Shown here: piece after piece, positions 34,760 through 43,706 of the stretch | Layout of the letters: the number at the start of each line of letters is the position of its first letter | Position numbering within the stretch: the stretch's first letter is position 1 | Assembly: GCA_001899775.1 (NCBI GenBank) | Contig: MKWN01000010.1 | Span: 1-64,000, forward strand | From: Thiobacillus sp. 65-29 | GTDB taxonomy: Bacteria > Pseudomonadota > Gammaproteobacteria > Burkholderiales > Thiobacillaceae | Direction of reading: 5' to 3' | Length of the DNA: 64,000 bases | The notes under the pieces: generated by a model | Databases searched by the model: none | What the model saw: only the letters and a program-made list of their open reading frames with translations | What the model was told of the DNA's origin: nothing | Translations under genes and position numbers: made by a program

Positions 34760-36226
34760 TTACACCGAAGTGCTTCGGGAGTACTTCAGGCCTTCCCAGC
34801 TTTCGGGAACGACGACGTGGTCATGCATGCCGCCCGGACACGGGAGACGCGCCTCGATCTTGTCGCTTTCAATGTTGATGAAGACAATGCCCGACTGACC
34901 CGCCTGGTGTCCGGAGTAGACGGTCGTCATGTACTTGCCGTCCACGGTGCAGTCGCAGGTGTGGGGATCCGGACCCGTATCCCACTTGGCGGTCACCTTC
35001 CAGGTCTTGGTGTCCACCTTGCAGATGTAGCCGTTGTTCGGCTTGCGCGCCCACATCGTGAAGTAGGCGAAGCGCGAGTCCGGGACGTTACCCATGTGGA
35101 GCGGGAGGAACTTGGTACCGAAGCCCTCGACGAAATTCTCCTTCTTCCACTTGGTCGGGTCTTCATTCGTCGAACGATAGACGGCGATGTTGTTCTGCAG
35201 CACGTTGTTGCAGGCGAGGAAGTATTCACCGCTGGTAATGAAGCCGGCTTCGTGCAGCGGCGTCAGAACGGACGGCACCGCAAACGTCCAGGTGAAACCG
35301 CTTTGCTTCACGAGGGGGAAGTTGTCCGGGGCACCCTTTGCGGTGGACAGCAGGGCAACGACCTCCCAGGTTCGGGTATCGACGATGGCACAGCAGCCTA
35401 GACGACGAATCAGGATGGCACCGAACGGCAGGGTCGGGTGCCAGGTGAAGGCGTCAACGAAAACCGCGGTCGGGTCAGCCGGCATCAGTTCTTCGCCGAG
35501 CATGGCTTCGTGCGAAGTTTTCATGCCCTTGCGGCCGATGTAGTCGAACTTTCCGGTCGTCGCGTCGGGGAAGACCTGGCTCACGTTCAACTGACGCGCA
35601 ATGGGATCGTAGTCAGCGCGGAACGCCTTGACGATCTTTGGGTTGTCGTCGATGGTCGTGATCAGCACCATGTCCTTCTGACCGTCCGCAAACGCAACGT
35701 ACTTGTTTGCGTTTTCGCCCACACCGATCGACACGTGCACGCCGAGCGCCATGCCGGTGGTCGCCGAGATGTCGTTCACCACGGTGATCGAGTTCTGCTT
35801 GCCGCTACCGTCGTAGCGCATCTTGAACATCTTGAAGTCACCGCGGTTGCGCCACTCGGGGGAGTTCTCGTTGACGTAGGGCGCTGCAGGCGGCTGCATC
35901 GTCTGATAGAAGTCGAAGCCCTTGTACGGATCAGCAGACGGCATTGCAGCAATGTGGTGGGGAATCGGCATGTCGATGCCGTAGAGGCCATAGGGGTACC
36001 AGGCAAGGGTTTCAGGAACGGACGGATCCATCGCCTGCACGTAGCCACCGTACTTGCTGGGAAGCAGGATGACGTTGCCTTTGAACTTCCTGAACAAATC
36101 GGCCTGCGCCTCGCCCACCGGGTCGTGTACCGCCGCGAACGCGTTGCTCGATCCCAGCATTGTCGCGGTTCCGGCCATACCTGCCGTGAGCGCGCCCTTC
36201 ATGAACTGCCTTCTGTTGATACTCAT
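34760..36226 (-). CDS. Thiocyanate dehydrogenase-type copper enzyme (Tat-exported beta-propeller)
   Basis: A 488-residue secreted protein. The signal has the Tat motif NRRQFMKG, a hydrophobic stretch and an AFA-A site. The mature chain shows propeller features and many conserved His residues. Candidate copper ligands and active-site residues are K58, H90, H164, E240, H325, H377, H422 and H468. The spacings K58-H90 (32), H377-H422 (45) and H422-H468 (46) equal those I recall for Thioalkalivibrio thiocyanate dehydrogenase (K103, H135, H437, H482, H528). That enzyme makes cyanate and elemental sulfur from thiocyanate in the periplasm. Family membership is strong; substrate is inferred. Confidence 0.85.
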   Translation of the reverse strand: MSINRRQFMKGALTAGMAGTATMLGSSNAFAAVHDPVGEAQADLFRKFKGNVILLPSKYGGYVQAMDPSVPETLAWYPYGLYGIDMPIPHHIAAMPSADPYKGFDFYQTMQPPAAPYVNENSPEWRNRGDFKMFKMRYDGSGKQNSITVVNDISATTGMALGVHVSIGVGENANKYVAFADGQKDMVLITTIDDNPKIVKAFRADYDPIARQLNVSQVFPDATTGKFDYIGRKGMKTSHEAMLGEELMPADPTAVFVDAFTWHPTLPFGAILIRRLGCCAIVDTRTWEVVALLSTAKGAPDNFPLVKQSGFTWTFAVPSVLTPLHEAGFITSGEYFLACNNVLQNNIAVYRSTNEDPTKWKKENFVEGFGTKFLPLHMGNVPDSRFAYFTMWARKPNNGYICKVDTKTWKVTAKWDTGPDPHTCDCTVDGKYMTTVYSGHQAGQSGIVFINIESDKIEARLPCPGGMHDHVVVPESWEGLKYSRSTSV

Positions 36227-36261
36227 CACATTCTCCTAAGTTTTAGCGATCCAAATCCGCT

Positions 36262-36900
36262 TCAGATGTCGCCGCTCTTCCAGTTCTGCGGGCCCACGAA
36301 TACCTTCTCGACCACGCCGGTGGCGCTGATCACGAAGGAAGTCGGCAGTCCGCGAAAGCCCAGACGGTTCGAGACCCCCTCTCCGCTCAAGGCATCGTTG
36401 GGTGCCACGTACAACTGCGTGGTCCGCAGATTTTTTTCCTTCTTGATGACATGCATGGTCTTCACGGTGTTGGGAATGGCAGCCTTCGGCCCGCCCTGCA
36501 GCGCGGAGCCAACAGTGTCGGCGTTGACGTACACGACGTTGATCCCCTTGCCGTCAGCACGCACGAAATCCTCGATCTTGGGCAGTTCCGCAACGGAAAC
36601 CGGGACCGCAGAAATGAAGAACACCACCATCGATCGCTTTCCTGAAACCAGTTTGGCGAGATCGACCTTATTGCCGTTCAGGTCGTACGTATCGAAATCA
36701 AGCGGCAATTTCTTGCCGACCGCCACCGGCTCGACATAAACCTCACCGCCCACCTGTTCCGCAGTAGGAAAAGTACCGTCCACGCTGTCTGCCAATACGC
36801 TGCCCGCGGGGAGGAAGGCTAGCCCGCCTGCCAGCGACATGACCGCATAGGTGGACTTGATCCGCCCGCTCATCCTGTGTGTTGCTGCTCGAATTTGCAT
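36262..36900 (-). CDS. Redoxin-fold periplasmic protein lacking the CxxC motif
   Basis: A 212-residue secreted protein (signal to about VLA) with an AhpC/TlpA-type thioredoxin fold: KKLPLDFDTYDLNGNKVDLA, then SMVVFFISAVPVSVAELPKI. The position of the redox CxxC is SAVPVS, so both cysteines are missing. FRGLPTSFVISATGVVEKVF holds the cis-proline (LPTSF). AAGGAGCGG precedes the ATG. It is the first gene of the TcDH-type operon, 100 bases from a sigma-54 promoter. A non-redox chaperone or copper-related role is likely. Confidence 0.8.
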   Translation of the reverse strand: MQIRAATHRMSGRIKSTYAVMSLAGGLAFLPAGSVLADSVDGTFPTAEQVGGEVYVEPVAVGKKLPLDFDTYDLNGNKVDLAKLVSGKRSMVVFFISAVPVSVAELPKIEDFVRADGKGINVVYVNADTVGSALQGGPKAAIPNTVKTMHVIKKEKNLRTTQLYVAPNDALSGEGVSNRLGFRGLPTSFVISATGVVEKVFVGPQNWKSGDI

Positions 36901-37003
36901 AATTCCGCTCCTTAAGGTTCTCCCCCATCCCACGTGAGCCGGCCGACTGACAGACCTATTCAAATTGGATCGAGGCGCGACAAAATGTCGCTGAACCAAA
37001 GCC

Positions 37004-37020
37004 AAGCATTCATCGTGCCA
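37004..37020 (-). promoter_or_regulatory. Sigma-54 promoter of the TcDH-type operon
   Basis: Minus-strand TGGCACGATGAATGCTT: the -24 element TGGCACG is perfect and the GG-N10-GC spacing is exact. Transcription should start near 36995, giving a leader of about 95 bases to the redoxin gene. The next block up the strand ends at 37249, and a TGTTTC-N5-GGAACG motif lies about 65 bases upstream. Confidence 0.85.
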
Positions 37021-37083
37021 GATGATGTTTATGGTGTGGTTTCAATCACTTGCCTGATTTCAAGCGCGGCTTGTTTCGAAGTT

Positions 37084-37101
37084 TGTTTCACGTTGGAACG
37101 A
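37084..37101. promoter_or_regulatory. Probable activator site 1
   Basis: TGTTTCACGTTGGAACGA is a near-palindrome of the type TGTTYC-N5-GGAACG. It lies about 65 bases upstream of the -24 element at 37020, the normal place for a sigma-54 activator. The same motif occurs at 43683-43700 and 53764-53781. The remaining bases of the 36901-37248 gap hold no gene. Confidence 0.65.
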
Positions 37102-37213
37102 CCTCATGCGCTCGCTGAAAAAAACTGCCAACACGGAACGCGATAAGAAACGAAGCGAACGGGTTCTTTCAGGCGGGAACGTATCTGTTCGGCGACTGCG
37201 TTCGATGAAACGC

Positions 37214-37234
37214 GCGTCCGGCGCATCCGGACGC
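37214..37234 (-). terminator. Possible terminator hairpin after exbD
   Basis: An 8-bp stem GCGTCCGG / CCGGACGC with a 5-base loop lies 15 bases after the stop of the island exbD. Only a short GCGTTTC follows on the minus strand, so it is a weak terminator candidate ending the block that starts at the 44.29-kb promoter. Confidence 0.45.
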
Positions 37235-37248
37235 GGGCGGCGGGCTTC

Positions 37249-37668
37249 TCAGCGACGCGCCGGGTCGGTCACGAAGGCAATGCGCACCAGTCCCGCCGTG
37301 GCCGCCGCGGACATTACCTGCGCCACCTTTTCGTACTCCACATGGCGGTCGGCGCGGATGTGCAATTCCGGCTGAGGCTGCCTGGCTGCTTCTGCCGCAA
37401 AGCGGCCGGCGAGTTCCTGCTCGCTCACCGGCGCACCGTTCCAGTAGAGCGTCCCGTCCTCGCGGATACCGAACTCGATATGCTCGGGGCGCGTAAGGTT
37501 GGCGCTACTGCTGGCCTTGGGCAGGTCGATCTTCACCGAGTGTGTCAACAGGGGCGTGGTGATGATGAAAATCACCAGTAGGACGAGCATGACGTCGACC
37601 AGCGGCACGACGTTGATTTCCGCCATCGGCCCCTGCTGCCGGCGCGCATCGAAACTTCCCATCGCCAT
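37249..37668 (-). CDS. exbD: ExbD-type biopolymer transport protein of the island
   Basis: A 139-residue protein with a cytoplasmic start, one helix MAEINVVPLVDVMLVLLVIF containing the channel Asp, and a periplasmic domain ending VRIAFVTDPARR. With the ExbB and TonB genes directly upstream it makes the energising complex for the TonB-dependent receptor of this island. It differs clearly in sequence from the housekeeping ExbD at 4.6 kb. ExbB stops 4 bases before its start. Confidence 0.93.
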   Translation of the reverse strand: MAMGSFDARRQQGPMAEINVVPLVDVMLVLLVIFIITTPLLTHSVKIDLPKASSSANLTRPEHIEFGIREDGTLYWNGAPVSEQELAGRFAAEAARQPQPELHIRADRHVEYEKVAQVMSAAATAGLVRIAFVTDPARR

Positions 37669-37672
37669 GTCG

Positions 37673-38425
37673 TCACCCTTCCGCGGCAGCGCGCGCTTCC
37701 AGTTTCACGGCGGGGCGCAGCGAACGCGCCTCGCCGGCCGGGCCGTTCACTCTTTCGCCCACGGTAAGCACCGTATAGAGATCGTGTGCGAAGGCATCGA
37801 GTCGCGCCAGCCAGACGCGGTTGCGCCGGGTGAACGCGTTGAAGGCGAGAACCGCGGGAATCGCGACGGCGAGGCCGATGGCGGTCATGATGAGTGCCTC
37901 ACCGACCGGCCCGGACACCTTGTCGAGCGTGCCCTGCCCGGCGAGGCCAATGTTGACGAGCGCATGATAGATTCCCCAGACCGTGCCGAACAATCCGATG
38001 TACGGTGCAGCGGAGCCGGCCGAGGCCATCACCGTGAGACCGCGCTCGATACGCGTCGCCTCCTGGTCGATGCCATTGCGCAGGAGACGCGTAAGAAACT
38101 CACTCAAGCCGCCCGCGGCAGCAAGCTTCTGCAGTCCGTGCTGATGGGTATTACGGACCGCTTCGAGGGCCTCGTGGGCAAGCTGCGCAAAGGCGTTGTC
38201 CAGCGACTGCTGGCGCAGCGTATCGCCAAGCTCCCGCAGCGAGTCGGCTGCCCAGAACTGCTTGAGGAAGGCATCGGCACGGCGGCCCGCCAGATAATTC
38301 GCGACCGCCTTGGTCGCGATCAGGTACCAGCTCGCCACCGACAGCGCGAGCAGCAGCAGCAGCACGATGCGGCCCAGCGTATCAGTTTGCGCGAGAAAAT
38401 GGGCAAAGCCCAAGCTGTTTTCCAT
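37673..38425 (-). CDS. exbB: ExbB-type proton channel protein of the island
   Basis: A 250-residue protein with three helices in the ExbB order: IVLLLLLALSVASWYLIAT, then AAPYIGLFGTVWGIYHALV and MTAIGLAVAIPAVLAFNAF. It is encoded between tonB (2 bases upstream) and exbD. It powers the TonB-dependent receptor encoded 700 bases away. Confidence 0.94.
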   Translation of the reverse strand: MENSLGFAHFLAQTDTLGRIVLLLLLALSVASWYLIATKAVANYLAGRRADAFLKQFWAADSLRELGDTLRQQSLDNAFAQLAHEALEAVRNTHQHGLQKLAAAGGLSEFLTRLLRNGIDQEATRIERGLTVMASAGSAAPYIGLFGTVWGIYHALVNIGLAGQGTLDKVSGPVGEALIMTAIGLAVAIPAVLAFNAFTRRNRVWLARLDAFAHDLYTVLTVGERVNGPAGEARSLRPAVKLEARAAAEG

Positions 38426-38427
38426 GA

Positions 38428-39099
38428 TTAGCGTCCTTCGAGAGTGAATTTGAATGGCTGCATCGCCACCGCGCGAACGGCCTGCCCGTCGCGCCGCGCA
38501 GGCTCACAACGCCAACTCCTGACCGCCGCGAGCGCCGCTTCGTCGAGACGGATGAAGCCGCTACTGGTCATGATCTGCGCGGCGCTGACACGGCCGGTTT
38601 CGTCAAGTTCGACGCGCAGAACGGCCTTCCCTGTCTCGCCCAGCCTACGCGACAGGGGCGGATAGAGCGGTGGGGGGCGTGCCGCACAGCTCACCGCCAG
38701 TTCCGTCGCCAGCGTGACCGGCCCGGCTGGCTGGGGAGGCGCGGGTGGGGGAGGTGCTGGCGGCGGCGGGGCGGCCTCGGGGACAACCGGGGGCGGCGGC
38801 TCGACCGCCTCGGTGGGTGAAACGATGGGTGCGTTCGCGGCGATGTGCGGGTGCGGCTTTTCCGGCACGGGTCTTTCCGGGACCGGCCGCACCGGCTTCG
38901 GTTTCGGCGGCGGCTCGGCACGGCGCTCGGGCGGCGGGGGTTCTGGACTGACGAAGCTGACAAACAGCTTCGTCATCGCGGCCGGTGGAGCGATCACGCG
39001 GGCGCTCCACAGCGCGTAGAGCATGACACCGTGCAGCGCCAGCACGACCAGAAGGCCAATGGCGCGATTCCAGTCCAGCCGCCCCGCCATTCCGCTCAT
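38428..39099 (-). CDS. tonB: TonB energy-transducing protein
   Basis: A 223-residue protein with an N-terminal membrane anchor (NRAIGLLVVLALHGVMLYAL), a proline-rich spacer (about residues 55-135, many PxP and PPxP units) and a C-terminal domain. The latter has YPPLSRRLGETGKAVLRVEL and the final RSWRCEPARRDGQ, typical of TonB C-terminal domains. It spans the periplasm to contact the TonB box of the receptor. The start ATG at 39099 overlaps nothing; the receptor ends at 39125. Confidence 0.93.
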   Translation of the reverse strand: MSGMAGRLDWNRAIGLLVVLALHGVMLYALWSARVIAPPAAMTKLFVSFVSPEPPPPERRAEPPPKPKPVRPVPERPVPEKPHPHIAANAPIVSPTEAVEPPPPVVPEAAPPPPAPPPPAPPQPAGPVTLATELAVSCAARPPPLYPPLSRRLGETGKAVLRVELDETGRVSAAQIMTSSGFIRLDEAALAAVRSWRCEPARRDGQAVRAVAMQPFKFTLEGR

Positions 39100-39124
39100 G
39101 GCATCCGAACTCCCATCGCACCGC

Positions 39125-41263
39125 CTACCACCTGGCCTGCAAGCCAACGACAGTCAGCCGTGCCAGCCCGGCGGTATACGTCGGCGCAGCACCCGTCCCA
39201 TCGGCGGTCTCGGCATAGCGTTTGTCGAACAGATTGCTGATGCTGCCGAACACCTCCATCCCCTTGCCGAATGGATAGTTCGCGCGCAGGTTCACCAGGT
39301 CATGGCCATCGTATTTTCCTGTGTTGGCCGCATCCAGCCAGTAGCTTCCCAACCGCACCCATTCCAGCTGCACACGGCCGCCGTTCAGGGCGCCGGGGGC
39401 GTAGCCGAGGCGCGTGTTGGCGATGGTGCGCGGCGCGCTTTCCATTTCCTTGCCGCTGTAATCCGCCGCTCCGGAAACCACCCACATCTCATAGGTATGT
39501 TTCGCGTAAGACAGGCTGGCGTCGATCTGCCAGTCCCGCGCAAAGAGCAACCCGAATCCCAGCTCGAAGCCGCGATGCAGGGTTTCGCCCGCGTTAACCA
39601 CGGTTCGCTGTGTGCTGATCGGATCGACATGGCTGACGATGTCATCCTGCTTTCTCATGCGATAGACCGAGGCCTCGTAGCGCAGTGCACCGGCTTTGCC
39701 ACGCAGGCCGACTTCCGCGCTGTCGACGATCACCGGCTTCAGGTTCAATAGCGATTCCGCGGCGGTCTGCGCTTTGAGCGCGGTGGCTTCGCGGCTGCCG
39801 CGGAACACCTGCCCTTCGGAGGGCGCGCGGAACGAATTGGTGTACGAGGCGAATCCGTTCAGATCGTCGCTGAAGCTGTAGGTGGCCCCCAGCTTGGGGC
39901 CCCAATGGCTGTAATCGACTTTGGTACTGGCGACGTGGCCATACCACCCACCCGCCGGAAAGGCGCCGGGCGCACCCTGCGTCGCACCGGCCACCCCGTT
40001 GTTGAAGCGGTTCTTGTAGTCATACCGCATGTCGTCGTAACGCAGGCCGCCATTCAGGCGCAGCCTGTCGGTCAGCGAGGCCTCGCCATGAACGTAGGGC
40101 GAGATACCACGATACGTCACGTCGTAGTCATAGATCCTGACCGGCGCGACGGCGGTGTCCAGGGTGTAGCGTGTCCCGCCGTTGGCGTTCGTCGTCTTGT
40201 TGAGCTTGACGGAATCCTCCTCACGCGCTCCGGGACTGTAGTCGAAATCGACGCCGAGGATGATGCGTGCCCGCAGGGGTTCGAAGTCGCGACGGTATTT
40301 GCCGAGGAAGCCGAAGGACCGGTTTTCCGTCACGTAGCGACTGGGGTCGTAACTGACGCTCCAGTTGGGAATGATCTCCATGCTGTTGTCTCGCACGTAC
40401 GGCGTGAGGGACACCAGCGAGTTGGCGGTTTCCCTTTCGTAGGCCGTCGACAGACGGAAGGCGTCGACCTGACGGTAGGAGAACGGAACGTTGTTGGTAC
40501 GCGGCGCGAGATCGAGTTCGTTGCGGGTGAGCTTGCCGACGTGCTGCTGGTCGACCCTGGAAAACGACAGCACGGTCTTCAGCAGCGCGTCACTGCCGAG
40601 GGCGCGGTCCCAGCGCACGGTACCCGTCTGGCGGTCGTAGCCGGCGTCATCCTGCCAACCGTCGGTGCGCGTCAGGTTGAGACTGGCGCGCCAGGCATCG
40701 TCACCGCTGGCATTGCCGCCGCCCATCAGCAGGCGCCCCCAGCCGTACGAACCCGCCTCCCCGCTCAATTCGAACTCGGCCTCTTTCGGGGGTGTGCGGG
40801 TCAGTACGTTGATTGTCCCGCCGATCGCGTCCGAACCGTACAAGGCGCTGCCAGGCCCCTTCATGATTTCGATACCACCCGACTGCGGCACGTTGATCTC
40901 ATACAGTGCGTTGTGGTTGAAAAAGCCGGTCGACCGGGTCGGGATGCCGTCCTCAAGGTAGAGGTAGACCGGACTGGTCGTCAGTGGCTGGCGGATTGCG
41001 GTCGAGTGCCCTTCGCCCGACAGGTTGCTGACCCACACGCCGGGCACCTGATTGAGGACGTCCTTCGGGTGGGTGGGCCGGACTTCACGCAGGGTCTGCG
41101 CCTTGATGATCCCCACTGTCGCCGGCGTTTCGCTCAGCAAGGCACCCTCGCGCGTCCCGGTTACAGTCATTTCCGGCAATGCCGAGACAGCCGAATCCTC
41201 TGCCCACGCCGCCGGTGCACACAGAATGCCGCTCAGGGCAAGCGAAATAGTGCCATGTTTCAT
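39125..41263 (-). CDS. TonB-dependent outer-membrane receptor
   Basis: A 712-residue receptor with signal peptide (to AWA), TonB box region EMTVTGTRE, and plug domain with VLNQVPGVWVSNLSGEG and PGSALYGSDAIGGTINVLTR. A 22-strand-type beta-barrel ends in a C-terminal W. Ligands of relatives are siderophores, cobalamin, copper chelates or saccharides. The context of copper-binding proteins and a copper-enzyme operon favours a copper chelate, but the sequence does not show it. Confidence 0.9.
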   Translation of the reverse strand: MKHGTISLALSGILCAPAAWAEDSAVSALPEMTVTGTREGALLSETPATVGIIKAQTLREVRPTHPKDVLNQVPGVWVSNLSGEGHSTAIRQPLTTSPVYLYLEDGIPTRSTGFFNHNALYEINVPQSGGIEIMKGPGSALYGSDAIGGTINVLTRTPPKEAEFELSGEAGSYGWGRLLMGGGNASGDDAWRASLNLTRTDGWQDDAGYDRQTGTVRWDRALGSDALLKTVLSFSRVDQQHVGKLTRNELDLAPRTNNVPFSYRQVDAFRLSTAYERETANSLVSLTPYVRDNSMEIIPNWSVSYDPSRYVTENRSFGFLGKYRRDFEPLRARIILGVDFDYSPGAREEDSVKLNKTTNANGGTRYTLDTAVAPVRIYDYDVTYRGISPYVHGEASLTDRLRLNGGLRYDDMRYDYKNRFNNGVAGATQGAPGAFPAGGWYGHVASTKVDYSHWGPKLGATYSFSDDLNGFASYTNSFRAPSEGQVFRGSREATALKAQTAAESLLNLKPVIVDSAEVGLRGKAGALRYEASVYRMRKQDDIVSHVDPISTQRTVVNAGETLHRGFELGFGLLFARDWQIDASLSYAKHTYEMWVVSGAADYSGKEMESAPRTIANTRLGYAPGALNGGRVQLEWVRLGSYWLDAANTGKYDGHDLVNLRANYPFGKGMEVFGSISNLFDKRYAETADGTGAAPTYTAGLARLTVVGLQARW

Positions 41264-41279
41264 GTTGCCTCCCTTGTGT

Positions 41280-41768
41280 TCAATTCGCCACGCGATGTCG
41301 CCTGAGCCAGGCGCGCAGGCGCTGCTCGCTCAGGATGCCAACGATGGTTTCGCGCCGATGTTCCCCGTCGTAAAGATAGGTGCGAGGAAGTTCGCCGTAC
41401 CACGATGGATCGATGGCACGACGCAACCGTTCGGGAACGGGATCATCGAACACCCAGCTATCGACGCCGGCCAACCCGAGGGGCGTGAGGATTTTCTGCA
41501 TGGCCGCTCCCTGGGCGGGCGTGTCGGTCGCCACCAGCACTAGCGGCAGCGACCTGTGTGTGCGCGCGAGTTTGCCCAGCATGGTCAGTTCGTCGATGCA
41601 GTAGCTGCATTCGCTGACCGACCACATGCCGAGAATGAAGGGACGGCCGGCATATTGCGCCTTGATCTTCGCCAGACTGTCGACCGTGAACGCAGCCGGC
41701 TCAGCCGCACGAACCGGCATGGCGAAAGCCAGCACCGCCACGAAGCCGCAAAGGAAGCGGCCGATCAT
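41280..41768 (-). CDS. TlpA-like thiol:disulfide protein
   Basis: A 162-residue secreted protein with a signal peptide (ends VRA) and a thioredoxin fold. The active site is SVSECSYCIDEL (CxxC), and LPRTYLYDGE is the cis-Pro region. It could keep periplasmic copper-site cysteines reduced. Its ATG overlaps the stop of the BNR-repeat gene (ATGA), so they are coupled; the TonB receptor follows 16 bases later. In contrast to the redoxin at 36.3 kb, it keeps both cysteines. Confidence 0.85.
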   Translation of the reverse strand: MIGRFLCGFVAVLAFAMPVRAAEPAAFTVDSLAKIKAQYAGRPFILGMWSVSECSYCIDELTMLGKLARTHRSLPLVLVATDTPAQGAAMQKILTPLGLAGVDSWVFDDPVPERLRRAIDPSWYGELPRTYLYDGEHRRETIVGILSEQRLRAWLRRHRVAN

Positions 41769-42952
41769 TTCGGCGCATCCGGGTCGAGCGGGAGGATGCG
41801 CACCCCTTCGGCAGCGCTGTTCCACACCACCATGGATCGCTTGCCGTCGGTCAGTGGCAACGGGTAGTCGGCCGCTCCGCCGCTCTCCGCAAGGCGTTGT
41901 GGCGAACTCCACGTTGCACCACCATCGGTCGAGCGAATCGCCTGCACGACGTAGCCACGGCCGTCGAACTCGCGCCAGGCAATGAGCACCATACCGCCGG
42001 CCGCGGCCACTGCGGCATGGCCCGCCTGCGCTTCCGCACTACCCAGAGACATCGGCGGCGACGCTCGGCCATCCTCGATGCGGCGGTAGAACAGTCCCTG
42101 GCGCGCCCTGCCCTGGGTAAACCAGACCATGTGCACAATACCGCGGCCGTCGACCGCAAGCCCACCGCCGTGGTGGGGGCAGGCATCGATCTGCCATTCG
42201 TCGTCGGTGACGCGCCGCTGTTTTCCAGTATCGAGATTGGCGAGCGCAAAGTCGCGCGTGTTGGTGCCGTAAAGATTGCGCCAGAGCGCCACCGGCCCCT
42301 CGGCGGTCCAGACCAGGGCGGTACGGCAGCATTCGCAGGTATGCCCGGCGAGCCTGCGGTTGGCATCGAAACGGGCGCCGTTGTCGGCAGACTGCGCGAA
42401 GTAGAGCGACGACCCGACGAAGGTGCCGCCCGCTTCCCTCGCCGCGTCACGATCGCGCCCGTCCAGCCACACGACGGCCACCCGCCCCGCCCCGTCGATC
42501 GCCAGCGCGTCGAAGCTGTGGCTGGTGACGCGACCGTCGTCGTTCAGGGTGCGCGGCGCGGAAAAACTGCGGCCACCGTCGGTGGAGCGAGAAAAACGCA
42601 CATTGCCGGTGAATTTTTTCGGCAGCACCTCGCTCCAACTGAGGAGCACAGTACCATCGCGTGCGACGGCGATCTTGGGACGGTTTTCCGCGTTGGCAGC
42701 AATCTCCTCCGGCACGGAAGAGACCACCACGGGCGCCGAAAAATGTCGCCCACCGTCAGCCGACGAGGACACCCAGAGCCACCGGTCTTCCACTCTTGCC
42801 AGCCAGAGACGCCCGCTTTCGTCGAGTGTGGCACCGATCGCCAGGGTAGACCTGGACTCCACCGGTGGCACGTGCCGGTGTTCCGTCGCAGTAGCCGGTC
42901 CCGCCATCAGCACCAGCGCAGCGAGGATCGTTACGGAAACCATACGGTTCAT
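41765..42952 (-). CDS. Secreted BNR-repeat (sialidase-like propeller) protein with CECC motif
   Basis: A 395-residue secreted protein (signal ends ATA). At least four BNR/Asp-box units (SSSADGGRHFSAP, SRSTDGGRSFSAP, AQSADNGARFDAN, IRSTDGGATWSSP) indicate a six-bladed propeller. Between blades lie HTCECCRTALVW and DACPHHGGGLAV, rich in Cys and His and likely metal-binding. No catalytic sialidase pattern (RIP) was seen. Position in the sigma-54 block between SodC and a TlpA-like protein suggests copper handling. Confidence 0.78.
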   Translation of the reverse strand: MNRMVSVTILAALVLMAGPATATEHRHVPPVESRSTLAIGATLDESGRLWLARVEDRWLWVSSSADGGRHFSAPVVVSSVPEEIAANAENRPKIAVARDGTVLLSWSEVLPKKFTGNVRFSRSTDGGRSFSAPRTLNDDGRVTSHSFDALAIDGAGRVAVVWLDGRDRDAAREAGGTFVGSSLYFAQSADNGARFDANRRLAGHTCECCRTALVWTAEGPVALWRNLYGTNTRDFALANLDTGKQRRVTDDEWQIDACPHHGGGLAVDGRGIVHMVWFTQGRARQGLFYRRIEDGRASPPMSLGSAEAQAGHAAVAAAGGMVLIAWREFDGRGYVVQAIRSTDGGATWSSPQRLAESGGAADYPLPLTDGKRSMVVWNSAAEGVRILPLDPDAPK

Positions 42953-43035
42953 GGAATTGCGTTCCCGGTTCTGCAGCGTCGCAACGGCGTCCCGCGCGTC
43001 CATGGGCCTGGCCGAGCGTCGTGTCCCGATCGCGA

Positions 43036-43641
43036 TCACATGCGCATCATGTCGGCTTCGATCACGCCGCACGCCACGCGCGCACCCGAATTCCCCACCG
43101 GATCGGAGAAATCGTCTTCCTTGGCATGAATCACGATGGCACGACCGTCGATGGACCCGGGCCCCATCAACGCGAGGCTGACGCCGGCAGCGATCACGTC
43201 GACGTTGGCGCGCCCGCCTGCATCGGCAACGATGTTGCCGAGATCTCCCATATGGTGCTCCTTGGCGTCGGGTGCGCCGTGCTTTCCCCCCGCAGGAGAA
43301 AAATGGCCACCGGCACTCATGCCGTCGGGCGAATCACAGTTGCCGTTTACATGGATATGGAAACCATGCTTGCCGAGCGTGAGGCCGGTTACGGTACCCG
43401 TGATATGGACGATACGATCTTCGATCTCACGAAATTTCAAGGTGCCGCTGACGGAGCTCCCGGATGTGGCGACCAGAATGGCAGTAGAGGTAATCATGCC
43501 CCCATGCCCATGCACGTGCAATTGCTCCTGCATATTCATATGCTCATGCCCATGCATCTGGCCACTGACAGGCAGAGGGCTCGCGATGCACAGCAAGGCA
43601 GTCAACATAGAAACACGATGGCTACGCAATATCGATTTCAT
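43036..43641 (-). CDS. sodC: Periplasmic Cu/Zn superoxide dismutase
   Basis: A 201-residue secreted enzyme. The mature N-terminus is Met/His-rich (HGHEHMNMQEQLHVHGHGGM), like copper-loading tails. Copper and zinc ligands are present: GFHIHVNGNCDS (two His), GGHFSPAGGKHG, HHMGDLGN and AIVIHAKEDDFSD, and the disulfide partner in RVACGVI. It converts superoxide to peroxide and oxygen. GGGAG precedes the ATG. It lies in the sigma-54 block that starts with the DUF302 gene. Confidence 0.93.
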   Translation of the reverse strand: MKSILRSHRVSMLTALLCIASPLPVSGQMHGHEHMNMQEQLHVHGHGGMITSTAILVATSGSSVSGTLKFREIEDRIVHITGTVTGLTLGKHGFHIHVNGNCDSPDGMSAGGHFSPAGGKHGAPDAKEHHMGDLGNIVADAGGRANVDVIAAGVSLALMGPGSIDGRAIVIHAKEDDFSDPVGNSGARVACGVIEADMMRM

Positions 43642-43682
43642 TTGAAAATCTCCCGGGGTTGATCAAACGACACGTTTCGTCA

Positions 43683-43700
43683 TGTTTCAAAATGGAACGA
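43683..43700. promoter_or_regulatory. Probable activator site 2
   Basis: TGTTTCAAAATGGAACGA, the same TGTTYC-N5-GGAACG palindrome as at 37.08 and 53.76 kb. It sits between DUF302 and sodC, 42 bases before sodC, with no -24/-12 element between it and sodC. It may act on the promoter at 44.29 kb from downstream or be a remnant. Confidence 0.55.
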
Positions 43701-43706
43701 ACACCT

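Noticed and set aside
34760-36226. Nitrous oxide reductase or a generic copper propeller as the identity of the Tat-exported enzyme
   Set aside because: The N2O-reductase HHPH propeller motif and the CuA domain are absent, and spacing of the candidate ligands fits thiocyanate dehydrogenase better.
36934-37146. A 70-codon frame in the promoter region of the TcDH-type operon
   Set aside because: It spans the sigma-54 promoter and activator site and has no ribosome-binding site.
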